A DNA stretch of 64,000 nt. It comes from CAIMUS01 sp046347625 (lineage in GTDB: Bacteria; Pseudomonadota; Gammaproteobacteria; Competibacterales; Competibacteraceae). A model generated the notes under the pieces. It was not told the origin of the DNA, made no database searches, and saw only the letters and a program-made list of their open reading frames with translations. The stretch covers positions 186,001 through 250,000 of the forward strand of contig JAXMFU010000003.1 of assembly GCA_046347625.1 (NCBI GenBank), given 5' to 3'. Position numbers and translations under genes: made by a program. Shown in pieces: positions 45,422 to 55,289 of the stretch. Numbering within the stretch: position 1 is the stretch's first letter; each line of letters begins with the position of its first letter.

Positions 45422-47993
45422 CACCGTATCAGAACCTCGTGGTTCTCCTTCGCCAGCGCGACCAGCCGCTGCGCCAAGTCGCGTTCGCCGCCGGGTCTGC
45501 AAAGTCCCGCTTCGTCGAGATCGCGGACCAGTCGACGGGTCAGCATTTCACGGGCATGCGGGTTTTTCCAGAAGCCTACCACACGAATCTCCTGTTGAAT
45601 CCGGTCCACCATGTCCAGCGTGGCGGCGATCGCAGTCTTGCGTTGGACTTCGGTCAGTTCCCGCCCCCGGCCGCATTCCTCGAGCACCAATCGGACGAAT
45701 GGCACCTGCACCTGGGGATCGAGGCCGGGGTAATCATGACGATCGCCCCGCTTGAGTTCATCGATAAACCGGCGCAGTTCGCGCTCCAGCGCGTCCCAGT
45801 CGTCTTTGAACCGTTGCAGAATCTCTTCCAGCTTTTCGCTCATCCGGCGGGCATAGATCGGATTCTGATTGGCAAAGCCGACGATATGAAAGCGCGCCGC
45901 GTGCTGCATCTGCACCGCCCGGGCACGACTGCCGCTCTGTCCGGCGAGGACCTGTTCGAACTGCGCATCGGTAATGGTCGTAGGCGGAATTCTCGGGTCC
46001 ACTCCGCGCGCCATGATGTGGGCATCGATCAATGCCTTGACCTTTTCCGCCACGCCGAGCAGATCGAGTGCCGGGTCGCGATAGAGATTGGCCGCCACCT
46101 TGTTGATAAAGCCGAGCAGTTTCGCGTCGCGGAATACGTCGCCGGGTACTTCGGGGCGATGTTCCAGGCGATTCAGCGTGTCGTAGAACTGCCGTAATTT
46201 ATTGATAAAATCGGCCCGGATTTTCAGGTCGGCCAGCAGCTCGACACATTCGTCCACCCGGCCGAACAGGTCCTTGACGCCCCGATCGGTAAAGATCGCG
46301 ACGGCCCGCGCTCTACGGTCCAGTAGTGCTGGCAACTCGGTGCCGATATCGAGCAATGCCCCTGCGGTATCCTCGCCGTCGTAATCCTCGAGCGCCTCGT
46401 TCAAGTGCCGGGCTACGCCGATGTAGTCCACCACATAGCCGCAGGTTTTGGTGCCGCAAGTGCGATTCACTCGGGCGACGGCCTGTAACAGGTCATGGGC
46501 GACCATCTTGCGGTCCAGATAGAGCACCTGTTCCACCGGTGCGTCGAAGCCGGTCAACAGCATGTTGTTGACCACCAGGATCGACAGCGGATCGGTTTTG
46601 TCCGTCTTTTCTATCGCCAGTTTGCGCTTGAAGTGACGGATGCGTTCGTTCTGCTTGCCCTTGTCGGACCAGTTCCACCAGGATTCCGGATCGTTATGAT
46701 TGCCCGAGAAGACCACTGCAATGTCCAGGGCACGGAGTGTTGGCAGCAAGGGATGAGCACGTAATAGAAAACGCCGTTCCGGGTCGAGTTTTTCCACCGC
46801 ATCCTCGGAGAGTGCCAACAGGGCGGCGGGCAATGCGCCGAGCGCCGCCACCAGTTCGTCGCGCGCCTCGAGCAGTTTTTCATAATAGGTCACCGCCGCC
46901 TGCCGGCTGGTCGCAACCACCTGGGCCTTGTAGCCTTCGGGCAGTACCACGGCGACATAATGCCGGAGCATATCGCGTGCCTTCTGTTCGATCAGCAGAG
47001 GCGCTTCCAGCACATCGCCCTCGGTCGCATATTTGGCCTTGATGATCGCCAGTTCATCGGGCGTGTAATCGCGGAACAGATCGACGAACAGTTCATCGAG
47101 TCCCACCGCGTCCTTGACGAAGCCGTCCGCCGTGCGGCCTTCGTAGAGAATCGGCACGGTGGCGCCGTCGAGTTCGGCGTCCTGCAACAGATATTTGTCG
47201 ATAAACTCGCCGAAGATTTCACGGGTTTCGGTCTTTTCCCGGCTCAGGATCGGGGTGCCGGTAAAGCCGATAATCGCGGCGTTGGGCAGCGCCTTACGCA
47301 GATTGCGGTGCAGGCTTCGGGTATGCGAGCGGTGCGCCTCGTCCACCAGTACGAGAATCTGTTCGGAGTCGTTGAGCACCGGAAAGTCCTCGAAGTGGAT
47401 ACTTTCTTCGAGCGTCATGGTTCTGGCGACGACAGGCTGATCTCTGCCGGGCTTTTTCTCCTGCCGCACGATAGTCATGGCGACCGTCTCGCCGCTCTCG
47501 CGCCGGGCTGCGTCCTGATACTTCTGGAGCATGGCAAAGACGATATCCGGCGTGGTCTCGCGCAGAATCCGTTGGGTGCGCGCCGTGGGCGATTCGCCAG
47601 GAAATCATTGTTCGCCGGATTTTCGAAGTCGATATAGCGCAGCGGCTGCGGTCGGCCCCGATCCCAGTCGGGCAGACCGTCGGTCACGATTCCCTCGAGC
47701 AGCAGTTCCGTGGCCGACTGATTGATTTCCATCAGTCGATGGCCGGGGGCCTGTTCCAAGTCGCGGATGGCGCGGGCGATGCGGGTCTCGTCCAACCAGG
47801 GCTGACCGTCGCGCAGATTGAGCTTTTTCAGCGCCGTGGCGAGCCGTCCCTCGAGCAGAACTTCGCGGGAACCGGCGCGCTCCGTCGTCTCCGGCAAATC
47901 GGGGTCGGCTTCGATCCACTGCCAGCCCATCCGTTCGAGTTGCCGGCAGAAAGGTCGCTCGACGAGGTCGCGTTCCCATTGAATCTTGTTCAT
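45421..47993 (-). pseudogene. hsdR: HsdR, type I restriction endonuclease, internally deleted
   Basis: This is the restriction subunit of a type I system. The N-terminal ~125 residues are present from ATG 47993 (MNKIQWERDLVERP to DFENPANNDFLA). At about 47590-47600 the sequence jumps, with a change of frame, to a region already past the first helicase motif (RTQRILRETTPDIVFAMLQKY). The rest, with the DEAH box (LVDEAHRSHTR), motif III-like TGTP and QAVARVNR (motif VI), is intact to 45421. Missing are the PD-(D/E)XK nuclease and the Walker A loop, ~200 residues. The 3' part is open as a 703-aa frame from 47532. It starts with an ATGA overlap with the AbrB-like gene. Confidence 0.85.
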
Positions 47994-48268
47994 GCCTGAC
48001 TCAAGGTTGGGCAAGGTTCAGGGTGGGCATCTTCCCGCTCGCGCTCCTCGTCCAATTCAGCGATAACATCGCGTTCCGGCGCCAAGTGAGCGCCCATACC
48101 CACTAAACGTCGCGCCAACTCTCCCCGGTCAGGGATCACCCGGACGATGATCTCGTCTTTTCCCTCCACCGGCTGCCAATCGAGCTTGTAACCCGGCTTA
48201 ATGCCGAGTATCCGCGCGACATCCGCGGGAATGGTAACCATATTTTTCTGAGTAACCGTCGTAATCAT
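47990..48268 (-). CDS. AbrB/SpoVT-type DNA-binding protein in the R-M operon
   Basis: A 92-aa protein. The SpoVT/AbrB domain is at 1-48 (TQKNMVTIPADVARILGIKPG), and a highly charged C-terminal tail follows (DEEREREDAHPE). Its stop overlaps the hsdR start by four bases, so it is read just before the endonuclease. It could be a transcriptional regulator of hsdR or the antitoxin part of a lost pair. A tandem repeat lies 77 bases upstream of its ATG. Confidence 0.75.
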   Translation of the reverse strand: MITTVTQKNMVTIPADVARILGIKPGYKLDWQPVEGKDEIIVRVIPDRGELARRLVGMGAHLAPERDVIAELDEEREREDAHPEPCPTLSQA

Positions 48269-48344
48269 GGACCTAAAAATATCCTTGTCAAGCGATCATG
48301 CAAGGAAAGTGGTGAAGCATAGATTTTCACGTAACAAGATCATA

Positions 48345-48469
48345 TCGCAAGCCTGTCGCAAGTTGTGTCGCAAGTTGTGTCGCAAGTTGTGTCGCAAGTT
48401 GTGTCGCAAGCTTGTCGCAAGCTTGTCGCAAGTTTGTCGCAAGCTTGTCGCAAGTTTGTCGCAAGATTC
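48345..48469. repeat. TCGCAAGYTTG tandem repeat, 11 units
   Basis: Eleven units in a row: one TCGCAAGCCTG, four 12-base TCGCAAGTTGTG, then six 11-base units with CTTG, TTTG or ATTC ends. It is in the 258-base gap upstream of the AbrB-like gene. Unit length changes from 12 to 11, showing two separate expansion rounds. No spacers are present, so it is not CRISPR. Confidence 0.95.
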
Positions 48470-48526
48470 ATAACAGCGGTAGGGTGGGAATGGCCCATCT
48501 TCCAAGATCGCGTTCCCAGTGGATTT

Positions 48527-49447
48527 TCATGGTGCCGGCTCTAACAAGTGGGGAGCTTCAAGCAGCAGATAGCGCGGTCGACCGTTCCCCACCTGGGTAG
48601 ACAATACCCTAATCCGAACCTGTCGGTAATTCATTTCCCGATGGATTCGATCCAGATTGTCGAGGGCGTTGGATACCTTGCCGGTAATGACGCCTACATC
48701 GCCGCCCGCATTGAATTGAAAAGTTCTTGATTTGGATAGCAGCCCTTGAAATTCTCCTTCCAGGACCTGCTCGGTCTCGCGCAGATCCTGACTCAATCGC
48801 TCCAGGCTGCGCCGAACTTGGCCCACATCGCTGAAGCGGAACGTTTTTTCTCCGTACTGCAGAGTACAAGCCGCTTGATTGTCGGCGAGGATTTGCAGAA
48901 AAGCGCGCACCTTTTCCAAGGCACGCGGGTCGGTTTCGGTGGCGGAATCGGCCAGTTCGTCGTCGCTGCCGATGGTACCTTGCAAGAGATTTCGGATTTG
49001 TTCCAGGGCCTGGGCCACACGGCTTGGCCCATCGAGAGGCAGGTCGCCAGTCCGGTATTCCTCCAGTTCGAAACCGAACGATCCAGGTATCGTGCTGGTG
49101 ATCAGCAATCGATTTTTTTCCCGGTTTGGAATCGGACCCATGGCCGCCAGCGGCGCGTCGAAGGATGCTGCGACAGCAACCACGGCCTCGGTAAACCTGC
49201 CCACCGCCGCCGCACCGAATTCGGCAAAGATACCATGATTGCCTACTACCGGGCGACCGGTGAAAGTCAACTGTGCTCGAGCGGGTTCGCGCTCATCGAC
49301 CTTAGCTTTTCCTAATTCCGTTTCAATGGCGCGTAGCCTGGACTCGGTACTCTGGCGGGTGACCCAGGCTTTTTCGGGCAATGCGGCAAGCCGTTCATTG
49401 AGAAACTTTCGCTCGGCCTGCAAGTGCAGATAATCCTGGCGGTTCAT
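48527..49447 (-). CDS. Unknown protein in the type I R-M operon (306 aa)
   Basis: No family was recognised. The N-terminal ~60 residues (MNRQDYLHLQAERKFLNERLAAL...) are heptad-like and helical; the middle has beta-rich segments (GFELEEYRTGD, RVAQALEQIRNLL) and the last ~80 residues read as alternating strands (VSNALDNLDRIHREMNY, QVRIRVLSTQVGNGRPRYLLL). It overlaps the gene before it by four bases (ATGA). Its place between hsdS and hsdR suggests an accessory role in the defence island. Confidence 0.65.
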   Translation of the reverse strand: MNRQDYLHLQAERKFLNERLAALPEKAWVTRQSTESRLRAIETELGKAKVDEREPARAQLTFTGRPVVGNHGIFAEFGAAAVGRFTEAVVAVAASFDAPLAAMGPIPNREKNRLLITSTIPGSFGFELEEYRTGDLPLDGPSRVAQALEQIRNLLQGTIGSDDELADSATETDPRALEKVRAFLQILADNQAACTLQYGEKTFRFSDVGQVRRSLERLSQDLRETEQVLEGEFQGLLSKSRTFQFNAGGDVGVITGKVSNALDNLDRIHREMNYRQVRIRVLSTQVGNGRPRYLLLEAPHLLEPAP

Positions 49448-50013
49448 GGGCGGTTCTCCATTACGGCATCGATTCGTAGGTGAGTACGTGCGGTTTCATC
49501 CTCGTCTGGTGCTAGAGCAATTTGCAGGTATCCCTTCCAGATCTGCGAGCGTCGATGCGACCACAGGCTGTACCAATAGGTGGACCAGGCTACCAATTCC
49601 TCTGGTGGCAGGCCAAGTTCAACCACATAGCTATCAACCAGAAAATGCTGTTTTACCCAATCGTGATTGAAAAGCTGTCTGCCTTGTCCATCCGGCTGGA
49701 ATATTTCGGGTATAGCGACAAAAGTTACGATGTCCACATCGCGTGGCGGTCGGTTTTCCAGATGTTCGATGTGTTCCAGAAAGCTGCCATCGAGCCACTG
49801 AAATCCCTGCACAAGCCCCAGACGATGAAACTCTGCACGGAACAGCAATAAGCCATCGAGGATGTGGCAACGTTCGGGCGTTGTGCCGAACCGCAACACG
49901 ACATCAGTCAAGGATACGATATAAGGCGAACGGTCGACTGCCGTCGGATTGGCTGCGTTGACCGGCGGGATTATACTTTGAGCATTCCAGGCCGGGATAG
50001 GAACGGTGATCAT
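49444..50013 (-). CDS. Unknown protein with a nucleotidyltransferase-like LDG...DVDIV pattern
   Basis: A 189-aa protein from ATG 50013, which overlaps the hsdS stop by four bases (an upstream ATG at 50052 lies in hsdS). It carries FQWLDGSFLEHIEHLENRPPRDVDIVTF (only the LDGSF and PRDVDIV parts matter): a GS-like motif followed by D-x-D, as in minimal nucleotidyltransferases of toxin-antitoxin type. I recall a small family of this kind (DUF6932), unverified. If active it could modify a nucleotide or RNA. Co-translated with hsdS and the following gene. Confidence 0.55.
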   Translation of the reverse strand: MITVPIPAWNAQSIIPPVNAANPTAVDRSPYIVSLTDVVLRFGTTPERCHILDGLLLFRAEFHRLGLVQGFQWLDGSFLEHIEHLENRPPRDVDIVTFVAIPEIFQPDGQGRQLFNHDWVKQHFLVDSYVVELGLPPEELVAWSTYWYSLWSHRRSQIWKGYLQIALAPDEDETARTHLRIDAVMENRP

Positions 50014-51272
50014 AAGTTCTCTTTGAAAATATCGGCGGGCACGCGAACGCAACCGGTTAGTAGGTCGGACATTAGGGCGGATTTGAGCCTGCCAAGCTTT
50101 ATCTTTTCACGTTCAAGACCTTGAATCGCATCACTGCATTGTTTCAAGTAGATTGCGATTCCTTGCTGTTCATCGAAGGATGGGATTGGGCACAAAAATG
50201 CCTTGATCTTTTGAAGTGTCAACCGAGTAATAGCGTTTCCTGACATTAAATCTTTCAGCCGTCTTTGTCCGATGGGTGACAAAAGGTAATTAAGCAGAAA
50301 ATAACAATCAGAATAGTCTGGACGGCACCGAATCAAAGCAACACTCGACAAGAGGCTAAACTCCTCCAAAAGATGGTTAAGTGCTGCATTCCCGGTATTT
50401 ACTCCATCTTTGGTTAACAGAATATCATTCCAACGAACATCACAGCGGCGAAATATTTCTCGATGTTCTTCCTCAGAAATCCACCCGCAATCAGAAAGGT
50501 CAAGAAATCCAAAACGCACGTTCTTGGAAGTCAAGTAGCGTCTTGGCCCTGAAGTCGACTTTGGCGAAAAGTGTGTTCCATCCTGCACCTTCTCGGTAGC
50601 ATGTTCGATTGCCATAATGCGCCACTCCCTCGGAATCTTACCCAAAGGCGAATCCCGATAAAGGTGTGGTGCTTCAGCAGGCGGGGGGCGGAGTTGGCCA
50701 TTCTCATCGAGTCCACGTGTAAGCAAATCATGGAGCAATCCGGCGCGCACTTGCTTGAGCTTGGCAATTATTGCTTCCGTTTGCGTAATTGCTGCGTCTA
50801 CTGTATCCAGAACTGCTGCGATACGCGATTGTGCGATTTGGGAATTTGGAATTGGAATCGTAAGTATTAAGGCAATGTCCTTGGGAACATGCGGAATTCC
50901 TGTTCCTGTTCTCCTCGCCTGAATCCAACTAAAGTGGCTCGAAAGTTGATGGTAGAGAAAGCGACCATCTATTCCAGATTTTGGTCGTAACCGAGCCACA
51001 GTTGAGCCTATCGCACCAATTAGACCGGAGGCGCATAACCCGGAGCGTTCACCGTCCCAGAGCATTAATACATCGGTAGGCTCGCAAAAAACTGCTGTGG
51101 GTGAAGCAGTGAATTGAGAATAATTGCCACCAAAGCTATCGGCTCCAATATAAGGGACAGTTTCTGCACTAGCGAATGGCTGAGTCTGCACAACATGCCC
51201 TTTGTCGATCGTGACGAGTTCGCCAAGACGCCGTAATCTCCAGTCACCTTGATCGCTAATTGGAAAAGTCAT
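50010..51272 (-). CDS. hsdS: HsdS, type I DNA specificity subunit
   Basis: A 420-aa protein with two target-recognition domains (~1-160 and ~210-370), each followed by a conserved helical spacer (IAQSRIAAVLDTVDAAITQTEAIIAKLKQVRAG at about 150-185, and AIYLKQCSDAIQGLEREKIKLGRLKSALMSDLLTG near the end; only their start residues are significant). It determines the recognised bipartite sequence of the enzyme. Overlaps hsdM by four bases. No damage seen. Confidence 0.93.
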   Translation of the reverse strand: MTFPISDQGDWRLRRLGELVTIDKGHVVQTQPFASAETVPYIGADSFGGNYSQFTASPTAVFCEPTDVLMLWDGERSGLCASGLIGAIGSTVARLRPKSGIDGRFLYHQLSSHFSWIQARRTGTGIPHVPKDIALILTIPIPNSQIAQSRIAAVLDTVDAAITQTEAIIAKLKQVRAGLLHDLLTRGLDENGQLRPPPAEAPHLYRDSPLGKIPREWRIMAIEHATEKVQDGTHFSPKSTSGPRRYLTSKNVRFGFLDLSDCGWISEEEHREIFRRCDVRWNDILLTKDGVNTGNAALNHLLEEFSLLSSVALIRCRPDYSDCYFLLNYLLSPIGQRRLKDLMSGNAITRLTLQKIKAFLCPIPSFDEQQGIAIYLKQCSDAIQGLEREKIKLGRLKSALMSDLLTGCVRVPADIFKENL

Positions 51273-53917
51273 GTGTATTTCAGCCCTGTAAAGACCGTGT
51301 TGAGTTGCTTTTCAATTCCCGCCCGTGCCTTGCGCAAATCCGCCAACGTCACTCGATACTTATCCCACAACCCCTCGATAAACCGCACCAGCGTCTGCCG
51401 TCTTTCGGCCACGGCGGATTCCAGCGCGCTCTGCACATCCTGAGCGAAGAGTTCGAGCACCAGGGATTCCTTTTCGTTATCGCTGAGAACGTTACAGCGG
51501 AATTTGAGTTCTTCCACGAAGCGGTTTATCAGTTCCCGATAGCGGGCGCGGGCGGCGGTCAGGTCGGTCTTGATCTGCTCGTAAGGTACGAGCGCCGCTT
51601 CGAGTTGTGCAATTTGCTCGAGCACCGGCTGGAGCCTGGCTTTGGCTTCGGCGGCGTCCTGCCGATCGAAAAAGGTGGCGCGAATTCTGGCGGCGGCTTT
51701 CTCCAATCTGGCCAGTTCCTTGAGCGCTTCCCGATTGTCCGCTTTCAAGTCCTTGATCTGCCGTTCCAGGTCCCTGGCGTAATTCCAACCGGCCAGTTCT
51801 TCCTCTTCGAGATCGTCGGGCGCGTTGCTCTGCTCGAAGGCTTCCTTCTCGCCTCTCAGCCGGGCGATATCGGCGCGGGCGGTGGCAATACGCTCCAGAT
51901 AATCGGCCATAATCCGACGGACCAGCTTATGACCGAAAGGATCGAAGGCGGGACCGGCATTGTCGTCGTCATCGACCGCGTCGGCGATGGCATCCACCCA
52001 ACCGTCGATCACACCGGGAAAGCGGTTCTCCAGCAGCGTCTTGAAGTCGGGCAGCGTATCGGTCCACCAGGCGGCGATGACCCCGGCCAGCTTGAAGCGG
52101 TCGAGTGCATTCAGCGGAGTGAGCGCGGCTACGAAGGTCTCCAGAAATTCGCCGCGCACGATGTTGAGACAGCGATGCACGGGCAATTCCGCCAGACGCG
52201 GCGAGTGAGTGCTCCACCAGGCGGTCAGTGCTTCACGTAGCGCCTGAGCGCGGGACTGGATGCCGGCATCATTCTCCACCAAGGGACGAATCGCGGCACG
52301 CTCCGTCAGTTCTGGGGCAAAATCGAGATAAGCCGTATCCTTTTCCCGCCGGGCGAAGGCATGGGCTGGATCGAAACCCAGCGCTTCGAACAATGTCCGT
52401 TGCGCCTCCACTTCCGCCACCGGCACGCCGCCCAGCAGATGCGCGCGCACATCGTGCGGTTCGGGCGGCGGAGAATTGTCCACATAGCGACGAATATTCA
52501 GATTCCAATCATTGGCCGGACCGCCGATTTCCTCCAACGGCACCACCCGCGCATAGCTCGGCACGTCCTCGAAACGCTCGAAGGTGGAAGCGATTTTCTC
52601 GACGTGCTCGGGCCGTAAATAATTCTGGGCACGACCGGCGTGAAATTCGGCATCGGCGTTGATAAACAGCACCCGACCCCGGCGCGCTTCCGGCTTATAA
52701 GAATTGGGCGCCCGACCGGAGAGATTGGGCCGCATTACCAGAATGCAGGCCGGAATGCCCGCGCCATAGAAAAGATTCGGCGGCAACCCGATAACCGCTT
52801 CGACCGAGTCCTCCTCCAGAAATTTACGACGAATCTCCTTCTCCGTCCCGCCGCGGAACAGTACGCCGTGCGGCATCACCGTCGCCACCATCCCGCCGGG
52901 CCGACACACGGCCAGCATGTGCTGAGCGAACATCAGCTCGCCCTTCTTGCCCGTGGTCGGACACCAGCCCCACCGGAAACGCTCCGGGTACTCCATATTG
53001 GAGCGGGTATAGTTCTGGCTGAAGGGTGGATTGGCAATAACCCGGTCGAAGCGTTCCAACTCGCCGCTTTCCCGATGCTGCGGATGGAGCAGCGTATCCG
53101 CCAGTTGAATATCCGCGTCCGGCACGCCGTGCAGCAGCATATTGAGCTTACAGATCGACCAGGCCGAAGCATCGTTCACCTGACCGCACAGGCGCAGATT
53201 CCTGGGATCGCCGCCGGACTGCTCGACGAACTCCCGACTGATAATCAGCATGCCACCCGAACCGCAGGTAGGATCGTAAATCGACATGCCAGCCGCCGGC
53301 TTCAACAAGCGCACCATCAGGCGGATTACGTCGCGGGGCGTATAGAAATCGCCGCCCTTCTTGCCCGCCGATTCGGCGAACATATTGATCAGAAATTCGT
53401 AGGCACTGCCCAGCAGGTCGGAAAACTGGAAATCCTCGTTGCGCAAACGATGTCGGCTGAAATGGCGGACCAAGTCCTTGCAGGCGTCGTCGGAGACAAT
53501 CCGCTTATTGCCCTGCATCCGCATGAACTGAATGTGATCCAGCACATGTTCGAGCGAGGCGTTATGTTCCGAGAGCGCACCCAGCGCCTTGTCGAGCACC
53601 GCGCCGAAAGACTCGGCGGCATCGGCCAGCCGGGCTTGCAGATAGGACCAGCGGGCGCGTTTGGGGACGAAAAAAGTATCGTAGAAATCCGGATTCTCGC
53701 CATACTCCGCCTCGGCGATATCCTGCACCATGCCCTGCTCGACCTTGCGCCCGACGATGCGTTCGCGCTCGGCGTCGAAGACATCGGAACTGCGCTTTAG
53801 AAACAGCAGGCCGAAGATGTAATCTTTATAAGTGGCCGCATCCAGTCCCTCCTGACGGAGACGGTCGGCGGCGCTGTAAAGATGGCGTTCGAGCTTGGCA
53901 AGGGAGAGCTTGGGCAT
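51269..53917 (-). CDS. hsdM: HsdM, type I DNA adenine methyltransferase subunit
   Basis: An 882-aa N6-adenine methyltransferase. The N-terminal HsdM_N domain covers ~1-150. The SAM-binding motif is in YDPTCGSGGML (~214-224) and the catalytic NPPF is at 296-299. The C-terminal ~350 residues are largely coiled coil (for example RLEKAAARIRATFFDRQDAAEAK). I choose ATG 53917 (MPKLSLAKLERHL); the open frame extends upstream to 54070 through repeat DNA. First gene of the R-M operon and intact, so it can still methylate even if restriction is lost. Confidence 0.95.
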   Translation of the reverse strand: MPKLSLAKLERHLYSAADRLRQEGLDAATYKDYIFGLLFLKRSSDVFDAERERIVGRKVEQGMVQDIAEAEYGENPDFYDTFFVPKRARWSYLQARLADAAESFGAVLDKALGALSEHNASLEHVLDHIQFMRMQGNKRIVSDDACKDLVRHFSRHRLRNEDFQFSDLLGSAYEFLINMFAESAGKKGGDFYTPRDVIRLMVRLLKPAAGMSIYDPTCGSGGMLIISREFVEQSGGDPRNLRLCGQVNDASAWSICKLNMLLHGVPDADIQLADTLLHPQHRESGELERFDRVIANPPFSQNYTRSNMEYPERFRWGWCPTTGKKGELMFAQHMLAVCRPGGMVATVMPHGVLFRGGTEKEIRRKFLEEDSVEAVIGLPPNLFYGAGIPACILVMRPNLSGRAPNSYKPEARRGRVLFINADAEFHAGRAQNYLRPEHVEKIASTFERFEDVPSYARVVPLEEIGGPANDWNLNIRRYVDNSPPPEPHDVRAHLLGGVPVAEVEAQRTLFEALGFDPAHAFARREKDTAYLDFAPELTERAAIRPLVENDAGIQSRAQALREALTAWWSTHSPRLAELPVHRCLNIVRGEFLETFVAALTPLNALDRFKLAGVIAAWWTDTLPDFKTLLENRFPGVIDGWVDAIADAVDDDDNAGPAFDPFGHKLVRRIMADYLERIATARADIARLRGEKEAFEQSNAPDDLEEEELAGWNYARDLERQIKDLKADNREALKELARLEKAAARIRATFFDRQDAAEAKARLQPVLEQIAQLEAALVPYEQIKTDLTAARARYRELINRFVEELKFRCNVLSDNEKESLVLELFAQDVQSALESAVAERRQTLVRFIEGLWDKYRVTLADLRKARAGIEKQLNTVFTGLKYT

Positions 53918-53983
53918 TCGGTTAGGTCTATCAAGGCAATTCCTGGCAAAGGCAATACCGGAAAGCCGAACAGCGCTGGACCT

Positions 53984-54093
53984 GAATTCCCCTCCTTGGA
54001 TAAGGAGGGGTGGCGCGCAGCGCCGGGGTGGTTCGATCGTACGAGCTGGACCCCCCCGCCCTTCGGGCACCCCCCCTTGGCAGGGGGGGAATC
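53984..54093. repeat. GC-rich palindromic repeat (GATTCCCC...)
   Basis: A ~110-bp unit in the gap between hsdM and the ABC permease, with small nested stems (CCCCTCCTTGGATAAGGAGGGG; GCCCTTCGGGC) and GAATTCCCC / GGGGGAATC ends. A piece of it recurs at 37403-37431. It resembles a wide-spread intergenic repeat type. Confidence 0.65.
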
Positions 54094-54179
54094 AAGACTG
54101 CATCCACAGGTATCATCTTTTCAGGAAATCACTAACGGTTTATATGACTTTCAGGCAAGGACGCCATTATACTCACGCT

Positions 54180-55289
54180 ATGTCGATCACCTGGCAACAC
54201 GTACGCGCCATGGCGCGCAAAGAATGGTGGCATCTGCTGCGGGATTGGCGCAGCCTGGCGCTGATCCTGCTGATGCCGGGCATGCTGTTGTTTTTATTCG
54301 GCTACGCCATCCGGCTCGATATCACCCAGGCGCCCATCGCCATCGTCCAGGAAGGCACGAGCGACTGCGCCCGCGAACTGGCGGCGCATTTCGCCGCCAG
54401 CCAGGCTTTTCAGGTCTTGCTGAGTCCCGCCGACCGTCGCGTCGCCACCCAGGCCCTGCATGCCGGCACGGTCTGGGCCGTGTTGGTCATTCCCTATGAT
54501 TTCCATTGTCAGACTGCGAAGGGACAGGCGGTGGTGCAATGGCTGCTGGATGGCGTGGACGCCAACAGCGCCCGACTGCTGCGTAACTATGCTCAGGCCA
54601 TCGTGGAGCAATACGGGCAGGAATTGGGTTACCGACCACCATTACGAATTCAGGACCGGGTCCGCTTTAACGAAACCCGTGACAGCCGCCTGGCTATTAT
54701 TCCCGGCGTTATCGCCATCGTCATGGCCGTGGTGGGTGCCATGATGACCGCGCTGACCATCGCCCGCGAGGTGGAACTGGGCAATCTGGTCATGCTGCGC
54801 ACCACTCCCTTGAACCGCCGTGAGTTTCTGCTCGGCAAACTGCTGCCCTATTTCTGTATCGGCATGGCGGAATTCGCTGTCGCGCTGGCGGTGGCGGTCT
54901 GGCTCTTCGCCATGCCGCTGCGGGGGTCGCTGCCGTGGCTGGTCCTGCTTTCGGCCTTATTTCTGGGCGTGGTCATGCTGCAAGGTGCGCTGCTGTCCAG
55001 CCTGGCCGGAAATCAACTGCTGGCCAGCCAGATGGTGCTGTTGAACACCTTTCTGCCGGCTTTTCTGCTGTCCGGTTTTATTTTCGCCATCGATAACATG
55101 CCGATCGTGCTGAGATATTTCAGCCTGCTGGTACCGGCCCGCTACTATGTGGGACTCTCCAGGGTGATCTTTCTCAAGGGCGTCACGCCACTGGTGTTGT
55201 GGGCCGAAGCACTGGCTCTGCTGCTGATATTGCTGATTCTGTATCGGCTCACGTTAAAGCAGGTCGAGAAACTGGGACTGTTGCCATGA
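54180..55289 (+). CDS. ABC-2 type transporter permease 1 (YbhS/YhhJ-like)
   Basis: A 369-aa membrane protein with the usual ABC-2 plan: an N-terminal helix (~23-42), a large extracytoplasmic domain (~45-175), then five helices (~180-365). The motif RTTPLNRREFLLGKLLPY is typical of this permease family. I take ATG 54180 (MSITWQHVRAMARKEW); the frame is open upstream to 53895 but that is hsdM-region DNA. It overlaps the next permease by four bases. No ATPase gene is nearby. Confidence 0.87.
   Translation: MSITWQHVRAMARKEWWHLLRDWRSLALILLMPGMLLFLFGYAIRLDITQAPIAIVQEGTSDCARELAAHFAASQAFQVLLSPADRRVATQALHAGTVWAVLVIPYDFHCQTAKGQAVVQWLLDGVDANSARLLRNYAQAIVEQYGQELGYRPPLRIQDRVRFNETRDSRLAIIPGVIAIVMAVVGAMMTALTIAREVELGNLVMLRTTPLNRREFLLGKLLPYFCIGMAEFAVALAVAVWLFAMPLRGSLPWLVLLSALFLGVVMLQGALLSSLAGNQLLASQMVLLNTFLPAFLLSGFIFAIDNMPIVLRYFSLLVPARYYVGLSRVIFLKGVTPLVLWAEALALLLILLILYRLTLKQVEKLGLLP

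Noticed and set aside
48345..48469. Possible CRISPR or iteron array
   Set aside because: 11-12-bp units with no spacers and no Rep gene or AT-rich origin region beside them.
52640..53800. Plus-strand frame of 386 aa
   Set aside because: It is antisense to hsdM.
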